From: Topomyia yanbarensis
Taxonomy: Eukaryota > Arthropoda > Insecta > Diptera > Culicidae
Length of the DNA stretch: 64,000 bases
NCBI RefSeq assembly: GCF_030247195.1
Contig: NC_080672.1
Span: forward strand, 346,888,413 to 346,952,412
Direction of reading: 5' to 3'
A program made the position numbers and the translations under genes. The notes under the pieces are model-generated. The model had not been told where the DNA came from, did no database searches, and saw only the letters and a program-made list of their open reading frames with translations. Within the stretch, counting starts at the first letter, position 1. Each line of letters begins with the position of its first letter. Below are positions 33,409 through 44,311 of the stretch, piece after piece.

Positions 33409-35331
33409 CAGTGGCGTAGCCAGGGGGGGGGGGGGTATGGGGGTTAAAACCCCCCCCCCAAACCAAAATTAATTGGATTGAAAAAAAATTGATGCTGACG
33501 AATTTAATTTAATATTCCACAAAATATTTTTGGAAAAATATTCTCTGATCACTACATTGAGAACTGTGTTTAAAGCGTCATGAGAACTTTTGGAAAATTG
33601 TGGGAAGGGGATCTTGTAACTTATCTCTTAGCCAAAACCACATAGTTGTCAAATTACTTCAATGTAAAATAAAATAACTGTCTGAATTATTATGAGCTCA
33701 TTTTTGGAAAGATGCTTCAAAATATGCATTAGAGACAATTTTTCGAATGGGAATCTAAATTTGAATAGGTTGATTGCATATAAAACATAAGCTTGTTTAC
33801 CGAAAACTTACATACATTTCAACATTTGCTGAAAATGTATTTTTTAGATTGTGTAGAGTTTAGACTACAATTCAATATGGTTAACAACAAGAATAACATT
33901 TCAGAAACTAGTTGAAAGCTGATGTAATTATGTCTCTAGCAGGTCAGGATCGGTTTTATGAGCATTGGATTTTTGTTGTATTATCAGCTATATGAATAGC
34001 CTCTTAGCAGGATGCAATGAATGGCGTACTAAAATTTTGTCTGCTACGTACTAGTACTGAGTACAAGTTGTGAGGTTGACTAATGAAGAAAAGTAAAATT
34101 AATGCTCGATAAATTTTTAACGGTCACGATCACATTCATTCGGAACTGCCAAATTTCGATGTTAAGTATCATTGAAGAATTTCAAAACGTAAAACTGTTC
34201 ATCTGCTGATAGAATAATTTTGACGGTTAATCCTCCTAGAAGTAATTATAGACAAGAATTACTCTTCAACCAAATTTGGGTCAAGACTTAATGTCTCCAG
34301 CAAAGTTTTCGAAAGTGCTATTTCAAACAACTTTGTCAAAGACATAAATATCCCACATATTCAGAGTATCGAAATATAGTAGTAGAAAACCTTTACAACA
34401 TGCTATTCTGAAATTACTGTATTTGATAAATCTCTTCTGCGGTAATTAAATAATAAATTCACATTGCGTTCAAGGTGCCTTTGAAGCTTACAAAAAAAAA
34501 TAAGGGAACTGGATTTAAAACAAATAATTCCCAGGGATTAAAAGGACTCAAAAACACAAAGAGTGATTCCATTTTCAGGAGCTAGCATCAATTCGGCGCA
34601 AGCTTAGTCCGCCCACCAAGTTAGTGTCGGATTCTGATGAGATGAAGTCGAAACGCAAGTTTCAGTTCCATCCATCCATAATTTAGTTATAGGTTTTTTG
34701 TTCTCAACTCGCAATGATTGTTTCAAACAATTTTATCCGTAGCGCAGAAAAAAATAGTTTTCACCTAAATGTTTCTTCACTAAGAAGAAATATAGCAGGC
34801 CCAGTCCATTTCAATCCCTATATGTTGAATTCATGTAGCCTTCATATTTTCAACAAAATTGTTTGAAATGACATTATCAAAAACTTTGCTGAAGGCACCA
34901 TGTCTCTTAATATTTTTGAAAAATTAATTCACTATAATTACCTCTATGAGAGTTAATCACTAAAATTTCTATATCAAAGCAGGCGCTGTTTTATGTTGAT
35001 AACTTCCCGAAGTTGTCAAACCTTCAAAGTCAAGGTTTATTATTTTAGGTGATCTTGAACGTTGAAAATTTTTTAGATAATTTATCCCACTTTAAAATAT
35101 CGCAATTTTTGACTTCATTGACATATTATACAAGAAAATAATCTATAGAGGTTTGAAAACTGTTCCATGTTGATCCTTCTTGTTTGTAGACTGGAATGAC
35201 ATCTGTTAGACTACTTATGTTTTTGAGTTTTCAATAATTTATCAAACTCATATTAAATTTTAGCATTTTTTCAAAAAATTTGCGATTTTCATCAAAACCC
35301 CCTCCAAACCAAATTTCTGGCTACGCCACTG
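33409..35331 (+). mobile_element. Non-autonomous hAT-type element, copy 1
   Basis: The 1923-bp element is bounded by CAGTGGCGTAGCCAG and its exact inverse CTGGCTACGCCACTG. It is flanked by the 8-mer ATTCGAAG at 33401-33408 and 35332-35339. A G-run/C-run segment follows the left TIR and a GGTTTGGAGGGGG-like segment lies inside the right TIR. There is no open reading frame of note. The identical family is present in inverse orientation at 44312-46225. A perfect TSD implies fairly recent insertion. Confidence 0.88.
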
Positions 35332-35425
35332 ATTCGAAGTAACTTTGAAATACGTTGTTGAGCAACGTACAACATAATCGAATATACAACGTATAACTTA
35401 GAAAAGAAATCATTGTACGTACATA

Positions 35426-35650
35426 TGGTCGGTGTTAAGTTAGACCGGACTAAGTCGCAAAACATCAAAAAAATGAGATAATGATAGCTCTGGATAAAGA
35501 ATATCGTCAGCTACATTCGACGATTTGACATATGTAACAATAAATAAGAATGATGGCAAAAATAAATTTTCAATCATAATGTAAAGGATGCTGCGTTTTT
35601 CTCGATATCAATATTTTGTCACTTAGTCCGATCTGACTCAACACTGACCA
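35426..35650. mobile_element. TA-flanked MITE (Tc1/mariner-like), copy 1
   Basis: The ends are TGGTCGGTGTTAAGT and ACTCAACACTGACCA, flanked by TA at 35424-35425 and 35651-35652. A second inverse pair (GACCGGACTAAGT / ACTTAGTCCGATCT) extends the TIR. Length is 225 bp and it is non-coding. A second copy lies at 58437-58666. Confidence 0.72.
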
Positions 35651-35652
35651 TA

Positions 35653-36500
35653 TAACACCTTTGTTTTTAATTGCATGCGACGTCGAATAACAACCACAAT
35701 GTTTTACATCAATTGGACGTATTTTCTAGGTTTTGGCAAGCTTAATTTTACGTCTCTTCTCACCGAAGGAATTTCTTTAAAATTCATTCAAGTAAAATTA
35801 AATGAAAAATGGTATAAAAATGTCCTTTTGTGGATTGCGTTTTATGCAATTGCTGTTTAGAATTAAGTCATCGATCAAATATTTATTTTTTGGGGCATTG
35901 ATCTTAGAAAACAATCTTGTTCGTAGACAACTCCAGCCGGACGGTAAAAGGGGGGCACGCCTTTTGTACAAAATATATCTGATGCATGAATTGGAAAATG
36001 GAAACGCTACATACGCTGAGTGACGTAGAATTTGGTAGAATTGTTTAATATATCCTCGAGGAAGCCACCAAGGACTACTCTTATCTGTATTATTCAGGAA
36101 TGCTATTGATTCAATAGGCTACAATGCACTAAATAAACAGCAGAACACTTCATATTAAATTACAGCAAGTATTCGCAAAAGGGTTGTATCGAAACGCTTT
36201 TCTATTGGACACGCGCCCCTCTGGATCCAGTGACCAGTGATCTTTATGATTTTTAAGTTTATGATCAAAACACGTAACAATAACCTCAACGAACTCTCAC
36301 TGCATCCAAATAAAAATGAAGCATTCTCCAAGCAAATATCATCGTTATTGAATTTGTTCAATGCTGTTAGAAAAAAAAAACTTCAACAAATTGAATTCCT
36401 CGTTTTGCACAGTTTACGTCATGGACATTGTTTTCTTTTTACAATAAGTTCGAATTTCCCAATCCACTCAACACCACAAAAAATACACAATTGAGAAGAA
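35653..36500. other. Intergenic, no gene seen
   Basis: AT-rich flank downstream (on the minus strand) of the putative host gene. It contains no domain-bearing frame and no repeat terminus that could be recognised. Confidence 0.35.
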
Positions 36501-36577
36501 ATCAATAACTTCATTCAATAAATCCATGGCTTCTTCCTACGAAAAAACAAGCACCTCTGTTGATATAAACTCTCTCC

Positions 36578-36583
36578 TTTATT
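36578..36583 (-). terminator. Polyadenylation signal AATAAA of the secreted-protein gene
   Basis: TTTATT on the plus strand reads AATAAA on the minus strand, about 125 bases beyond the stop codon at 36706. This spacing is typical of a short insect 3' UTR. Confidence 0.5.
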
Positions 36584-36661
36584 TTTACTTAACCAACAAT
36601 AAATTAGGTCAATAAATATCCGTTCTTACTTTCTACTTTGTATGTACAATCACTTCTCACA

Positions 36662-36702
36662 TCTCACTTCACATTCACACAGTCTCTCTCTCTCTCTATC
36701 TC
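36662..36702. repeat. CT/GA-rich microsatellite
   Basis: A run of TCTC units in the presumed 3' UTR of the minus-strand gene (GAGA on the transcript). Confidence 0.7.
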
Positions 36703-36705
36703 TCC

Positions 36706-37209
36706 CTAGAACCATCCCTCCTCCATGGCAATCAGCTCCCAGGCCGTATCGAGTTTACTCTTCTTCCGTTTCATCTTCTTTTTCTGCTTTTTTGTCTTCC
36801 AGATGCGAGTGTTATGCCTGGACGGATGTCGAACGGGATCATCGACCTCGATCGAGACCGTCTTGACCGGTGTCTTCACTTCGTCCTCCGGTGCCCACGG
36901 AAGTGCCTGAAACGCCGGCGAAGGAGTTGAAGGACCGGGAGGCAAGGGAGGATCCTTTGCTCCGACGATTTCCGATGTCCCAGCGAGACCGAACAGATTC
37001 TGAAAACGGGCCCACAAAAACCGAAACACGGACAATATTCCATTGATCACATCCGGGACGTTCACTTCCAGTGGAAAAAATCCTTGCCTTGCGAGTTCCA
37101 GTGTCAGTGCCCTGCCACTTGACGTTGATTCAAGTGCAGCACTTTGCGACGGTGTCGCTTCCAGCAGTGCTAGGATCGAGAGCCCTAGGATGATGCACCT
37201 GCCGATCAT
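36706..37209 (-). CDS. Putative secreted protein with basic C-terminal tail, function unknown
   Basis: Single open frame of 167 residues. The N-terminus MIGRCIILGLSILALLEATP looks like a signal peptide, with cleavage likely around residues 23-25 (SQSA-A). Residues 52-78 form a hydrophobic/aromatic helix-like stretch (VPDVINGILSVFRFLWARFQ then NLFGLAG). Residues 86-108 are Pro-rich, residues 110-125 acidic, and residues 136-152 strongly basic (WKTKKQKKKMKRKKSK). The C-terminus is LDTAWELIAMEEGWF. No Cys framework is present after the signal. Coding GC is much higher than the surroundings and a poly-A signal follows, both supporting a real gene. I do not recognise the family. It could be a secreted peptide precursor or the last exon of a larger gene. 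Confidence 0.68.
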   Translation of the reverse strand: MIGRCIILGLSILALLEATPSQSAALESTSSGRALTLELARQGFFPLEVNVPDVINGILSVFRFLWARFQNLFGLAGTSEIVGAKDPPLPPGPSTPSPAFQALPWAPEDEVKTPVKTVSIEVDDPVRHPSRHNTRIWKTKKQKKKMKRKKSKLDTAWELIAMEEGWF

Positions 37210-37274
37210 GGTTCATTTGCAGGCCCTTTGAAGGTCGTTGAACTTGCGTTTTTTTTTTGGGAAAAAATTGCTGT

Positions 37275-37280
37275 CACTGA
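37275..37280 (-). promoter_or_regulatory. Candidate initiator (TCAGTG)
   Basis: CACTGA on the plus strand reads TCAGTG on the minus strand, matching the arthropod initiator, about 70 bases upstream of the ATG at 37209. No TATA box is present at the expected distance. A weak downstream element (AAACG at +28 to +32) is only a partial match. Confidence 0.3.
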
Positions 37281-38722
37281 GAAGAGATTTAATTAGGCTC
37301 CACTACGGTCTTGCGGTTTTAATTTGTTCGTGTCGGGTAGATTGATTTATGTAACTTTCGATGATCGTCACACCACAAAAAAGGTAAAATTCCGGTTTAC
37401 AGTTTCGTTTTCGCGCTTCACGTTCACCTGACACTTTGACAATCACCGAAAAGAGAGGGAACTGGATGATGTGATTTTGTGTGTTGTTAGGCTGGTCGCG
37501 TGCTCGTTTCTGCGGTAAACTCTTTCTCCAGCAAAAACGCATAAAACGACTTACGTTCGGAACGCGCCAAATGGAACTAAAACGAGAAGACGAAAGTAGT
37601 CGCTGCAGAAGTGGTCTGCCTTGAGCGCCTACGGTAAACGGTAGTAGGTAGTGGTCAAGTGTTTTGAATAAGTTCCACTGCACGTCTCCCTTGTGCCCTC
37701 CGACGGTGTCGGATATACCGCTCGCTGGCCGTTGGTCGCTAGTCTTTCGGTCGAACATTTACACCAACAACAATCAGTTGCATTTCTCGCGGTTAATTTC
37801 GCAAGCAGAGCATCATAACACAGGTAATCAACGGCCGCGCGGTGCAGTAATCGATTCGGAACATTATCGCAGCACCTCCTGCGCCTGCTGATTGCTATAT
37901 GTTTTCGTCGAATTGATAATAGTCGAGTGGGAAGAGTTGGCGAATTTGAAGAGTGATTCTCAAAATTGGAAAACTAGCTTATATTTTTAGACTTTAATTT
38001 AATAGTTATATAATTCCAATTGCTTGAAACTTGACTAAAAGTTGTTTTAAAACATTGAGTGTTCAACAATTAGCTAAGTTTGCATGTCATCTTTTTAACT
38101 GACCACTATTCGTGGTACTTCTGGATAATTGAATTTTGTAAAGCTTTGGTTATCTATCAAAGTTTAGTGATATTTTGAGGTGAAATATATTTGTTTTGCT
38201 CATTCTTTCGACCGTTTTGTGGTGGAAAGTGTTTAAGAACCAACAATGTATTTCAGAATAGAATGTATTACTTGTTCATTGAGAATTTCAAAGATTGCTG
38301 CATAATCATCGTCTTGTTTTCCTATATTTAATCTAACTTAAACTACATTTGGGTCGAGTTCAGTGAAATAGTAGCATGCAAATTTCCATTGCCGTCTATG
38401 GTCGTCTACACCAGAATGCTAAGCAATACCGTCTTTACGCCTGGGCACACTGGGTTAGGTCAAATCGTTTTTCGTTATTCATGAAAATTGGCAAACATCG
38501 TAAATACATTGGAGATGGGAAAAATATTCTGCTAAATTTTACAGATTCTTGTATGCTACCGCTATAAAAATGTTTGATATCAGAAAATAATTGTTTCCTC
38601 AGTTGAAGATGATGCACTCTTCTATCATTAACCCTCATGAAGTCGCGTAAATGGCTCACTGAACGAGCAGCCGCACCTGCTCTAAGACGATTTCGCTAGA
38701 TTTTCAGAACAGCGTGCATTTA
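37281..38722. other. GC-elevated upstream region then intergenic
   Basis: Bases 37400-37880 are richer in GC than the flanks and probably include the promoter and upstream region of the minus-strand gene. A 151-codon minus-strand frame at 37303-37758 has no domain and overlaps the presumed promoter. On the plus strand, AATCAGTTG at about 37773 and CACAG/GTAATC at about 37819-37828 could be the initiator and splice donor of a divergent non-coding first exon, unproven. The rest is featureless. Confidence 0.3.
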
Positions 38723-40012
38723 AAGGGCGAATACGAAATTATTGCGACACATTCAACAGGGCATAATTTTTTTTTACCATTGGGTAAAAATCAACCAAAT
38801 TTTGCACACTTTCTCATTGATGTGTATTGTTTACATGCTGTCAAACTCGAAGTCGTGTTTTTCGATTCAACGAAAATGGAGGCGAACCAACGCGAGTCGA
38901 GAGAACAAATTCTTTACAAACACCTGGAATTTCCTGACCTGTCGCACCGGCAGTTGGGAAAAATGTTGAACATTCACCATTCAACCGTCTCCAGAGTGTT
39001 GAAGCGGTTACAGGAGCGGTTGACGTTGGACCACGGCAAAGGAGCTGGAAGAAAACCGGGACCGGGGAACAAAAAGACGGAGGGAAAGGGGAAGCGGATG
39101 ATTAAAGCAAATCCCAACGTCTCAAGCCGTGATTTGGCTAAAAAGATCGGCATGTCGCAGAGCTACGTCCTGAATGCAAAGAACACATACATACATACAA
39201 GCTACAGAACTTCCCAAACCGCGATGAGCGGCAACAATCGACGGCTAAAACTCGGGCACGGAAGCTCTACGAGAAGATGCTGACAAAATATGGCTGCTGT
39301 GTGATGGACGACGAAACGTATATAAAAGCCGATTTTAAGCAAATTCCGGGGTTGGAGTTTTTCACCGGCAAGAGCAAGTTCTATGTGGACGACAAATTTA
39401 AGAAGAAGAAAATGTCGAAGTTCGCCTCCAAATATCTCATTTGGCAGGCCATCTGCTCTTGCGGACTGAGGAGTGAGCCTTTCGTGACAAAGGGCACAGT
39501 AAATGGCGAGATCTGCAAATCTGAGTGCCTCGAGAAGAGCCTTTTGCCATTCTTGCAGCAGCACGACGAAGCTCCGCTATTTTGGCCAGATTTGGCATCA
39601 TGCCACTATTCTTAAAGTGTCCTGAAGTGGTATGAGACCAATTCTGTCCATTTTGTTCCAAAGGACATGAATCCGCCAAACTGTCCGGAGCTGCGCCCGG
39701 TGGAGCAGTACTGGGCAATTATGAAGCGGGAACTGCGGAAGAGCAAGAAGACAGTCAAAGACGAGAAGGACAAGTTTAGAAAATGAAAAAAAAAACTGAG
39801 AAACTGGTACCGGATGACACTGTAAAGACTTTGATGGAGGGCATCAAGCGAAAATGCGTTCAATTTTACACTCAAGGCCCCATCGATTAACTTTTCTTTT
39901 GATTTTTGAAGTAAATATATGTATAAAACTACCCTAAAATTTTGGTTTGATTTTAAACATAAGAAAATTGGCATGACATTTTCGGTGTCGCAATAATTTC
40001 GTGTTCGCCCTT
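38723..40012 (+). mobile_element. ITmD37E (DD37E) transposon, defective
   Basis: The 1290-bp element has 28-bp TIRs (AAGGGCGAATACGAAATTAT at 38723, inverse at 39985-40012, 27 of 28) flanked by TA at 38721-38722 and 40013-40014. The transposase remnant inside has Asp and Glu catalytic codons separated by exactly 37 residues, which defines the ITmD37E family of the IS630-Tc1-mariner superfamily, described from mosquitoes. It is inactive because of a frameshift and stops. Confidence 0.88.
38876..39891 (+). pseudogene. ITmD37E transposase pseudogene
   Basis: The start MEANQRESREQILYKHLEFP leads into paired helix-turn-helix DNA-binding domains (LSHRQLGKMLNIHHSTVSRV at about residues 22-41, and SSRDLAKKIGMSQSYV). 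A CATA-repeat expansion at about 39186-39203 shifts the frame. The catalytic part then reads VMDDETYIKADF (first Asp, about 39307), WPDLASCHYS (second Asp codon 39589-39591) and LRPVEQYW (Glu codon 39703-39705). A stop at 39613-39615 interrupts the catalytic core, and an A-run near 39784 gives a further stop and frameshift before the C-terminus (YTQGPID). It would have cut and pasted the element in the nucleus. Confidence 0.88.
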
Positions 40013-40158
40013 TAGTTCACTAGTGCGACTGTCGGAAGGTAATGAATGGAGTCGCCCGGTATCGGACCCCTCTGATTAGCGCTCACCAATTCGTAGTATA
40101 CACTGAAAATCAAAGTTACTCATTTTTTAGGTTAATTTTGTTCACGAAGAAGTCATAT

Positions 40159-40381
40159 AAACATATGATTACGGCCTAAAAGCCAACTGTCAAAATCCAC
40201 TTTGAATGGAAATTCCGGGCAAACTGTTACGCGCCAATCACAGATGTTAATAGTAAACGAAAGAGAAAAGTTTTCTCTTTCATAAACTGTTGTGAACTGT
40301 GTTCGGCTAGCAACGGTTTGTCCGGAATTTTCATTCAAAGTGGATTTTGACATATGGCTTTTAGGCCGTAATCATATGTTT
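40159..40381. mobile_element. Palindromic MITE, about 223 bp
   Basis: The left end AAACATATGATTACGGCCTA (40159) is inverted at the right end (to 40381). Complementarity continues through CAAAATCCACTTTGAATG / CATTCAAAGTGGATTTTG, giving arms of roughly 75 bases around a 70-base centre. It is non-coding. The TSD could not be assigned. Confidence 0.7.
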
Positions 40382-41959
40382 GTCGAGAAGTGTATTCATG
40401 GACAGCCCAAAATTGTACAGAAATTTGAAGATGGCGATAACCCATAATTTGAGTTCGTCACTGTGAACTTCGTATTGGGTAGGTTTTGAATAATGGCAGT
40501 TACCCAAATTCAAGTTCATCGCTTCGTACTTATTTTTTGGAAAGATCACTTTGCATTAAATAGTAGGTAATGTTTTATGATTAATGATCCGCTTAACTCT
40601 TCGAACCATTTGTTTGTAATGATTTTCTTCATTTACTTTAGAAACCTTCTAGCATCACAATATTAAAATTTTTCGTTAGCTGGCTGCAGAGTCTGAAAAT
40701 GTTTTTTTTCATTTGCCAAAATTAGGCAATCCTGACGAAAAAACAAAGCTTCTTTCCATACCACTAGCACTTTGCGAAATCCAAAATGAGACAACGGGCT
40801 AGGACAAAGCAAGCATGTAGCAGAGCGTTTTAATTATTCTCTCCGCACGCTCGTTTTCGCTTTGAGATGATGTGAACGAACGCTTTGAGAATGATATTGG
40901 TAACTTCGATATTGAACTTACTGCTGGGGAAACGAAAATACACTAGCAAGGATATTTATTTGTCGATGCTCGATTCTGTTGATTTGCGAGCTAATGATGG
41001 TTTTGTAAGGCGGAAGCCTGATCGGTGTGCATAATTCTCATTTTAACTATGTTCTAGTTGCATTATTAGATCACATTGCAATAATTTCATTTAATGAATG
41101 AGAATCGCAAATTACTGAGCATGCATCAAAACGAAATTGAAATGTCGGATTGTCATAGGAAAACTAAAGTCGCTGCTGCTGCTACTCGTTTTCGTAGAAT
41201 CGAGAGAAGAGGGGACATCGCCTTTATTGTTTTATTTTTTCATGCATTTAGCGACAAAAGAGGCAAGGAAAGGAAGAAGATGAATTCTCTGAATTTTATC
41301 GTTCATTGAATAGGTATTAGGCTCTGGCTGGATTACCTGGAAAATTACTACTAGCGTAATGATGATGATGATGATGATTTGATCTGCCATCCATTGTAGC
41401 AAGGAAAGAACCAGTAGCAGTGGACAATCTCTCTAGAATAAATTGCTCATGCTTCACATACTCGTCATATTCAGTTTGTCACTTTCATGAGAGCCAAAAA
41501 GGAAATGGGTGAACCCATAAACAGATACACTTATGCGTATTCCACTGGCTTTAAAAAGATTCACTTTTCAATGACAAAATCCTATTTCAAGTTGTGAAGC
41601 AATCCATTATATAGAGAGATGCCCCAATGGGTGGGGATATAAAACCGTCCATTTTCCACGCATTGTTATGATAAGGAGCTGGCATGCCCACTCTCCCCAT
41701 CCGTACGTGGTACGTACGAAATACTAATTGGTGCCAATCCCTATAATATTCTGTACTGTTCTTGTAAAAACTACTCAGATTGGATTGTCAAATAACTAGG
41801 TGCAGTTTGGTCGATTTGATTTTCTTAGGAATCCAGGAAAGTGAACAAACTTGAGCATTTCACCAATAAGTTGGTTAATTCTACCTACTAGTACTACGCT
41901 AATAATAATTATCTAGGTATAACCAGTTTTCCCAGTAAGAAGAATCTCCAAAGTACAAT
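40382..41959. other. Intergenic, no gene seen
   Basis: It includes a GAT trinucleotide run at about 41357-41378. Open frames, such as 71 codons at 41094-41309, have no domain. Confidence 0.3.
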
Positions 41960-42430
41960 TCGAAATTTGATTCGGTATGCTAAATGTAGTCAGTATGGCA
42001 AATGCAACAACCGGCTTCGAAACCGATTGAGTCGGAATCGGTTGTTGTATTTGAACTGGAATCAACACTGTATTAGTATAGAATTCCGAACCGGTTCCGG
42101 AATAGGTTTAACTGGGAAGCATTTGGGGTTCCCATTGAGATGCCCTAAAAATTGTTTCAAAACCGCTCAACACGAGTCCAACGATGGACGTTTGTTGAAC
42201 GGTTATTTGGACGTTGTCCAAATTGGTCCAACGAACGTCCTTCATTGGACGATTTTGAAACCAATCGTTCTTAGAGGGTTGCCACTCACCCAGTTAAACC
42301 CATTCCGGAAATCTGAATGTAGTAAGTATTAATTCCAGCTCAAATGCAACAACCGATTCTGACTCAATCGGTTGCTGCATTTGAGCTGGATTCCATGCTG
42401 ACTCCATTCAGGATTCCGAATGGTTTGACG
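41960..42430. repeat. Fold-back with a hairpin in each arm
   Basis: The left arm (GCAACAACCGGCTTCGAAAC then AATCGGTTGTTG, about 42002-42047) and the right arm (GCAACAACCGATTCTGACTC then AATCGGTTGCTGC, about 42345-42379) are each a stem-loop. They are also inverse copies of one another around a centre bounded by GGTTTAACTGGG (42107) and CCCAGTTAAACC (42290). It is probably a MITE of unassigned type. Confidence 0.55.
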
Positions 42431-42700
42431 GAGCAGTACTCAACTTTTGGATTGTCCATGTAGTATCTAAATTTTGGGCTCACACAACCCAAAATTTAAG
42501 TTCAAAGTGTGTTACTCAAAGTAAGGAGATGAACTTTAGTCCATTTTGAGTTGGTTTCTACCCAAAATTAAGTAACGGCTGGTAAGCGTGTACCAGAAAC
42601 ATCTTGTGCAGCGTACGAATTGATAAGTTCCAAACTGCCTATGATCGCAAATCAGTTCCATAAAGATACTAAATACCATAGAAAAGGGACAAATATATCA
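42431..42700. other. Intergenic sequence upstream of LINE copy D
   Basis: It contains a 10-bp stem AAATTTTGGG/CCCAAAATTT at about 42469-42497 and no coding signal. Confidence 0.3.
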
Positions 42701-42763
42701 TATATGTACCACTGATTTTATGGGGAAGAAGAACGTATATCTGATTCGGAGACAGATGATGTT

Positions 42764-43895
42764 ATGGTCGATCTACTTCCCCCACTTTCCCCCAAATGTC
42801 TCACAGCCCCCCCCCGAGTCAAGGTTTACCAGGATGGATCCGCTGGTCCTTGGGTGGTATACTTTCGGCCCAAAAATAAACCGTTAAACAGCATAACTGT
42901 TGGACGGGAGCTGACAAAACGTTACTCGGCCGTAACCGAGATTAAAAAGGTTCAGTCAGATAAACTGCGCGTAGTCGTTACTGACTTGAAACAGGCCAAT
43001 GATATCGTTAGCAATAGCCTCTTTACGCTGGAGTATCGCGTCTACATCCCTTCTCATGATGTGGAGATCGACGGTGTGGTAAGTGATGCGGATCTAACTG
43101 TCGATGATCTGATGAATGATGGGGTTGGCCGCTTTAAGGACCCTAACCTTCAATCAGTTAAGATTTTGGAGTGCAAGCAATTGCACTCAAAGTTAATCGA
43201 AGATGGGAATTACTATCCATCAGACTCGTTTCGCGTAACCTTCGCCGGATCTGCACTTCCGAGCTACGTTGAAGTGGGAGGAGCTCGTCTACCTGTACGC
43301 ATGTTTGTACCGCGGGTTATGAATTGTTCCAATTGCAAGCAGCTAGGTCACACGGCCACACCGATGCTCTTACGCAGAAATGCTTAAAAGAGCTGTTCCA
43401 CTTATCTCCGAAAACCCATTCGCTCTCTTGCCAACTGACGATAACGCTTCTAACGATCCTTGCGAGGGGCGTTCTTTGGTTCTGCTTGGAAACTCTAGGA
43501 AAAGACCTAATCAGAACTCGCCTGAACTTCCTCGTAAGGGTCCTAGGTTGTCCCAAACAAGCGTACAAAATAAAAATAATTCATCAACTGGAAGTGCTGG
43601 TACAAATCCGAAGATAATACCTCCTGGTTTTGGGAAATTGAGATACAACCAGGAGTTCCCAGCACTCCCCGGGGCACCAAAAATCCCAAGTGCTCCAATT
43701 TTACAGTTAGAAACTCAACCTAAAACGGGATTCCTTAAATTTTCTGACATTGTGGACTGGATATTCACAGCTTTCAACATTACTGATCCTCTGAAAAGCT
43801 TGCTGGTTGCTATTCTACCAACAGTAAGAACATTTTTAAAACAGTTGACTGAACAATGTCCCCTCCTTACAGCGATCGTATCCTTCGATGGCTAA
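42764..43895 (+). pseudogene. LINE copy D ORF1, zinc-knuckle deletion
   Basis: The Gag-like core is intact (GPWVVYFRP, GRELTKRYSAVTEI, VGRFKDPNLQSVKILECK, VPRVMNCSNCKQLGHTAT). About 58 codons are then missing and the frame shifts: the sequence jumps to the equivalent of copy A SYAEMLK (43375), so most of the first knuckle and both others are lost. The C-terminal part continues as one frame (43380-43895). The last 8 bases, ATGGCTAA, overlap the ORF2 start. Confidence 0.82.
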
Positions 43896-44311
43896 CTTAA
43901 TAGACGGAATCACGGATCTGATCACTGTTTTACAGTGGAACTGCAGAAGTATTATCCCCAAAATTGATTCATTAAAACACTTGCTAAATTACAATCATTG
44001 TGATGCATTTTCCCTATGTGAAACATGGCTAACTTCTAATATAAACCTCAACTTCCACGATTTTAACATTATCCGCTTGGATCGAGAAGACTCATATTGA
44101 GGGGTACTTTTAGGGATCAAAAAGTGCTACTCCTTCAATCGAATCAACCTCCCTTCGACGCCAGGCATTGAAGTTGTCGCTTGTCAAACAACAATCAAAG
44201 GCAAAGATCTTTGCATTGCTTCTATTTACATTCCTCTTAGGGCCATGATGGAATATCTACGATTCTCCAACGTGATTGAAAACCTTCCCTCGCCCCGCCT
44301 ACTTCTTGGAA

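Noticed and set aside
37303..37758. 151-codon minus-strand frame upstream of the secreted-protein gene
   Set aside because: No domain, no signal peptide, and it overlaps the GC-rich region that probably serves as the promoter; not strong enough to call.
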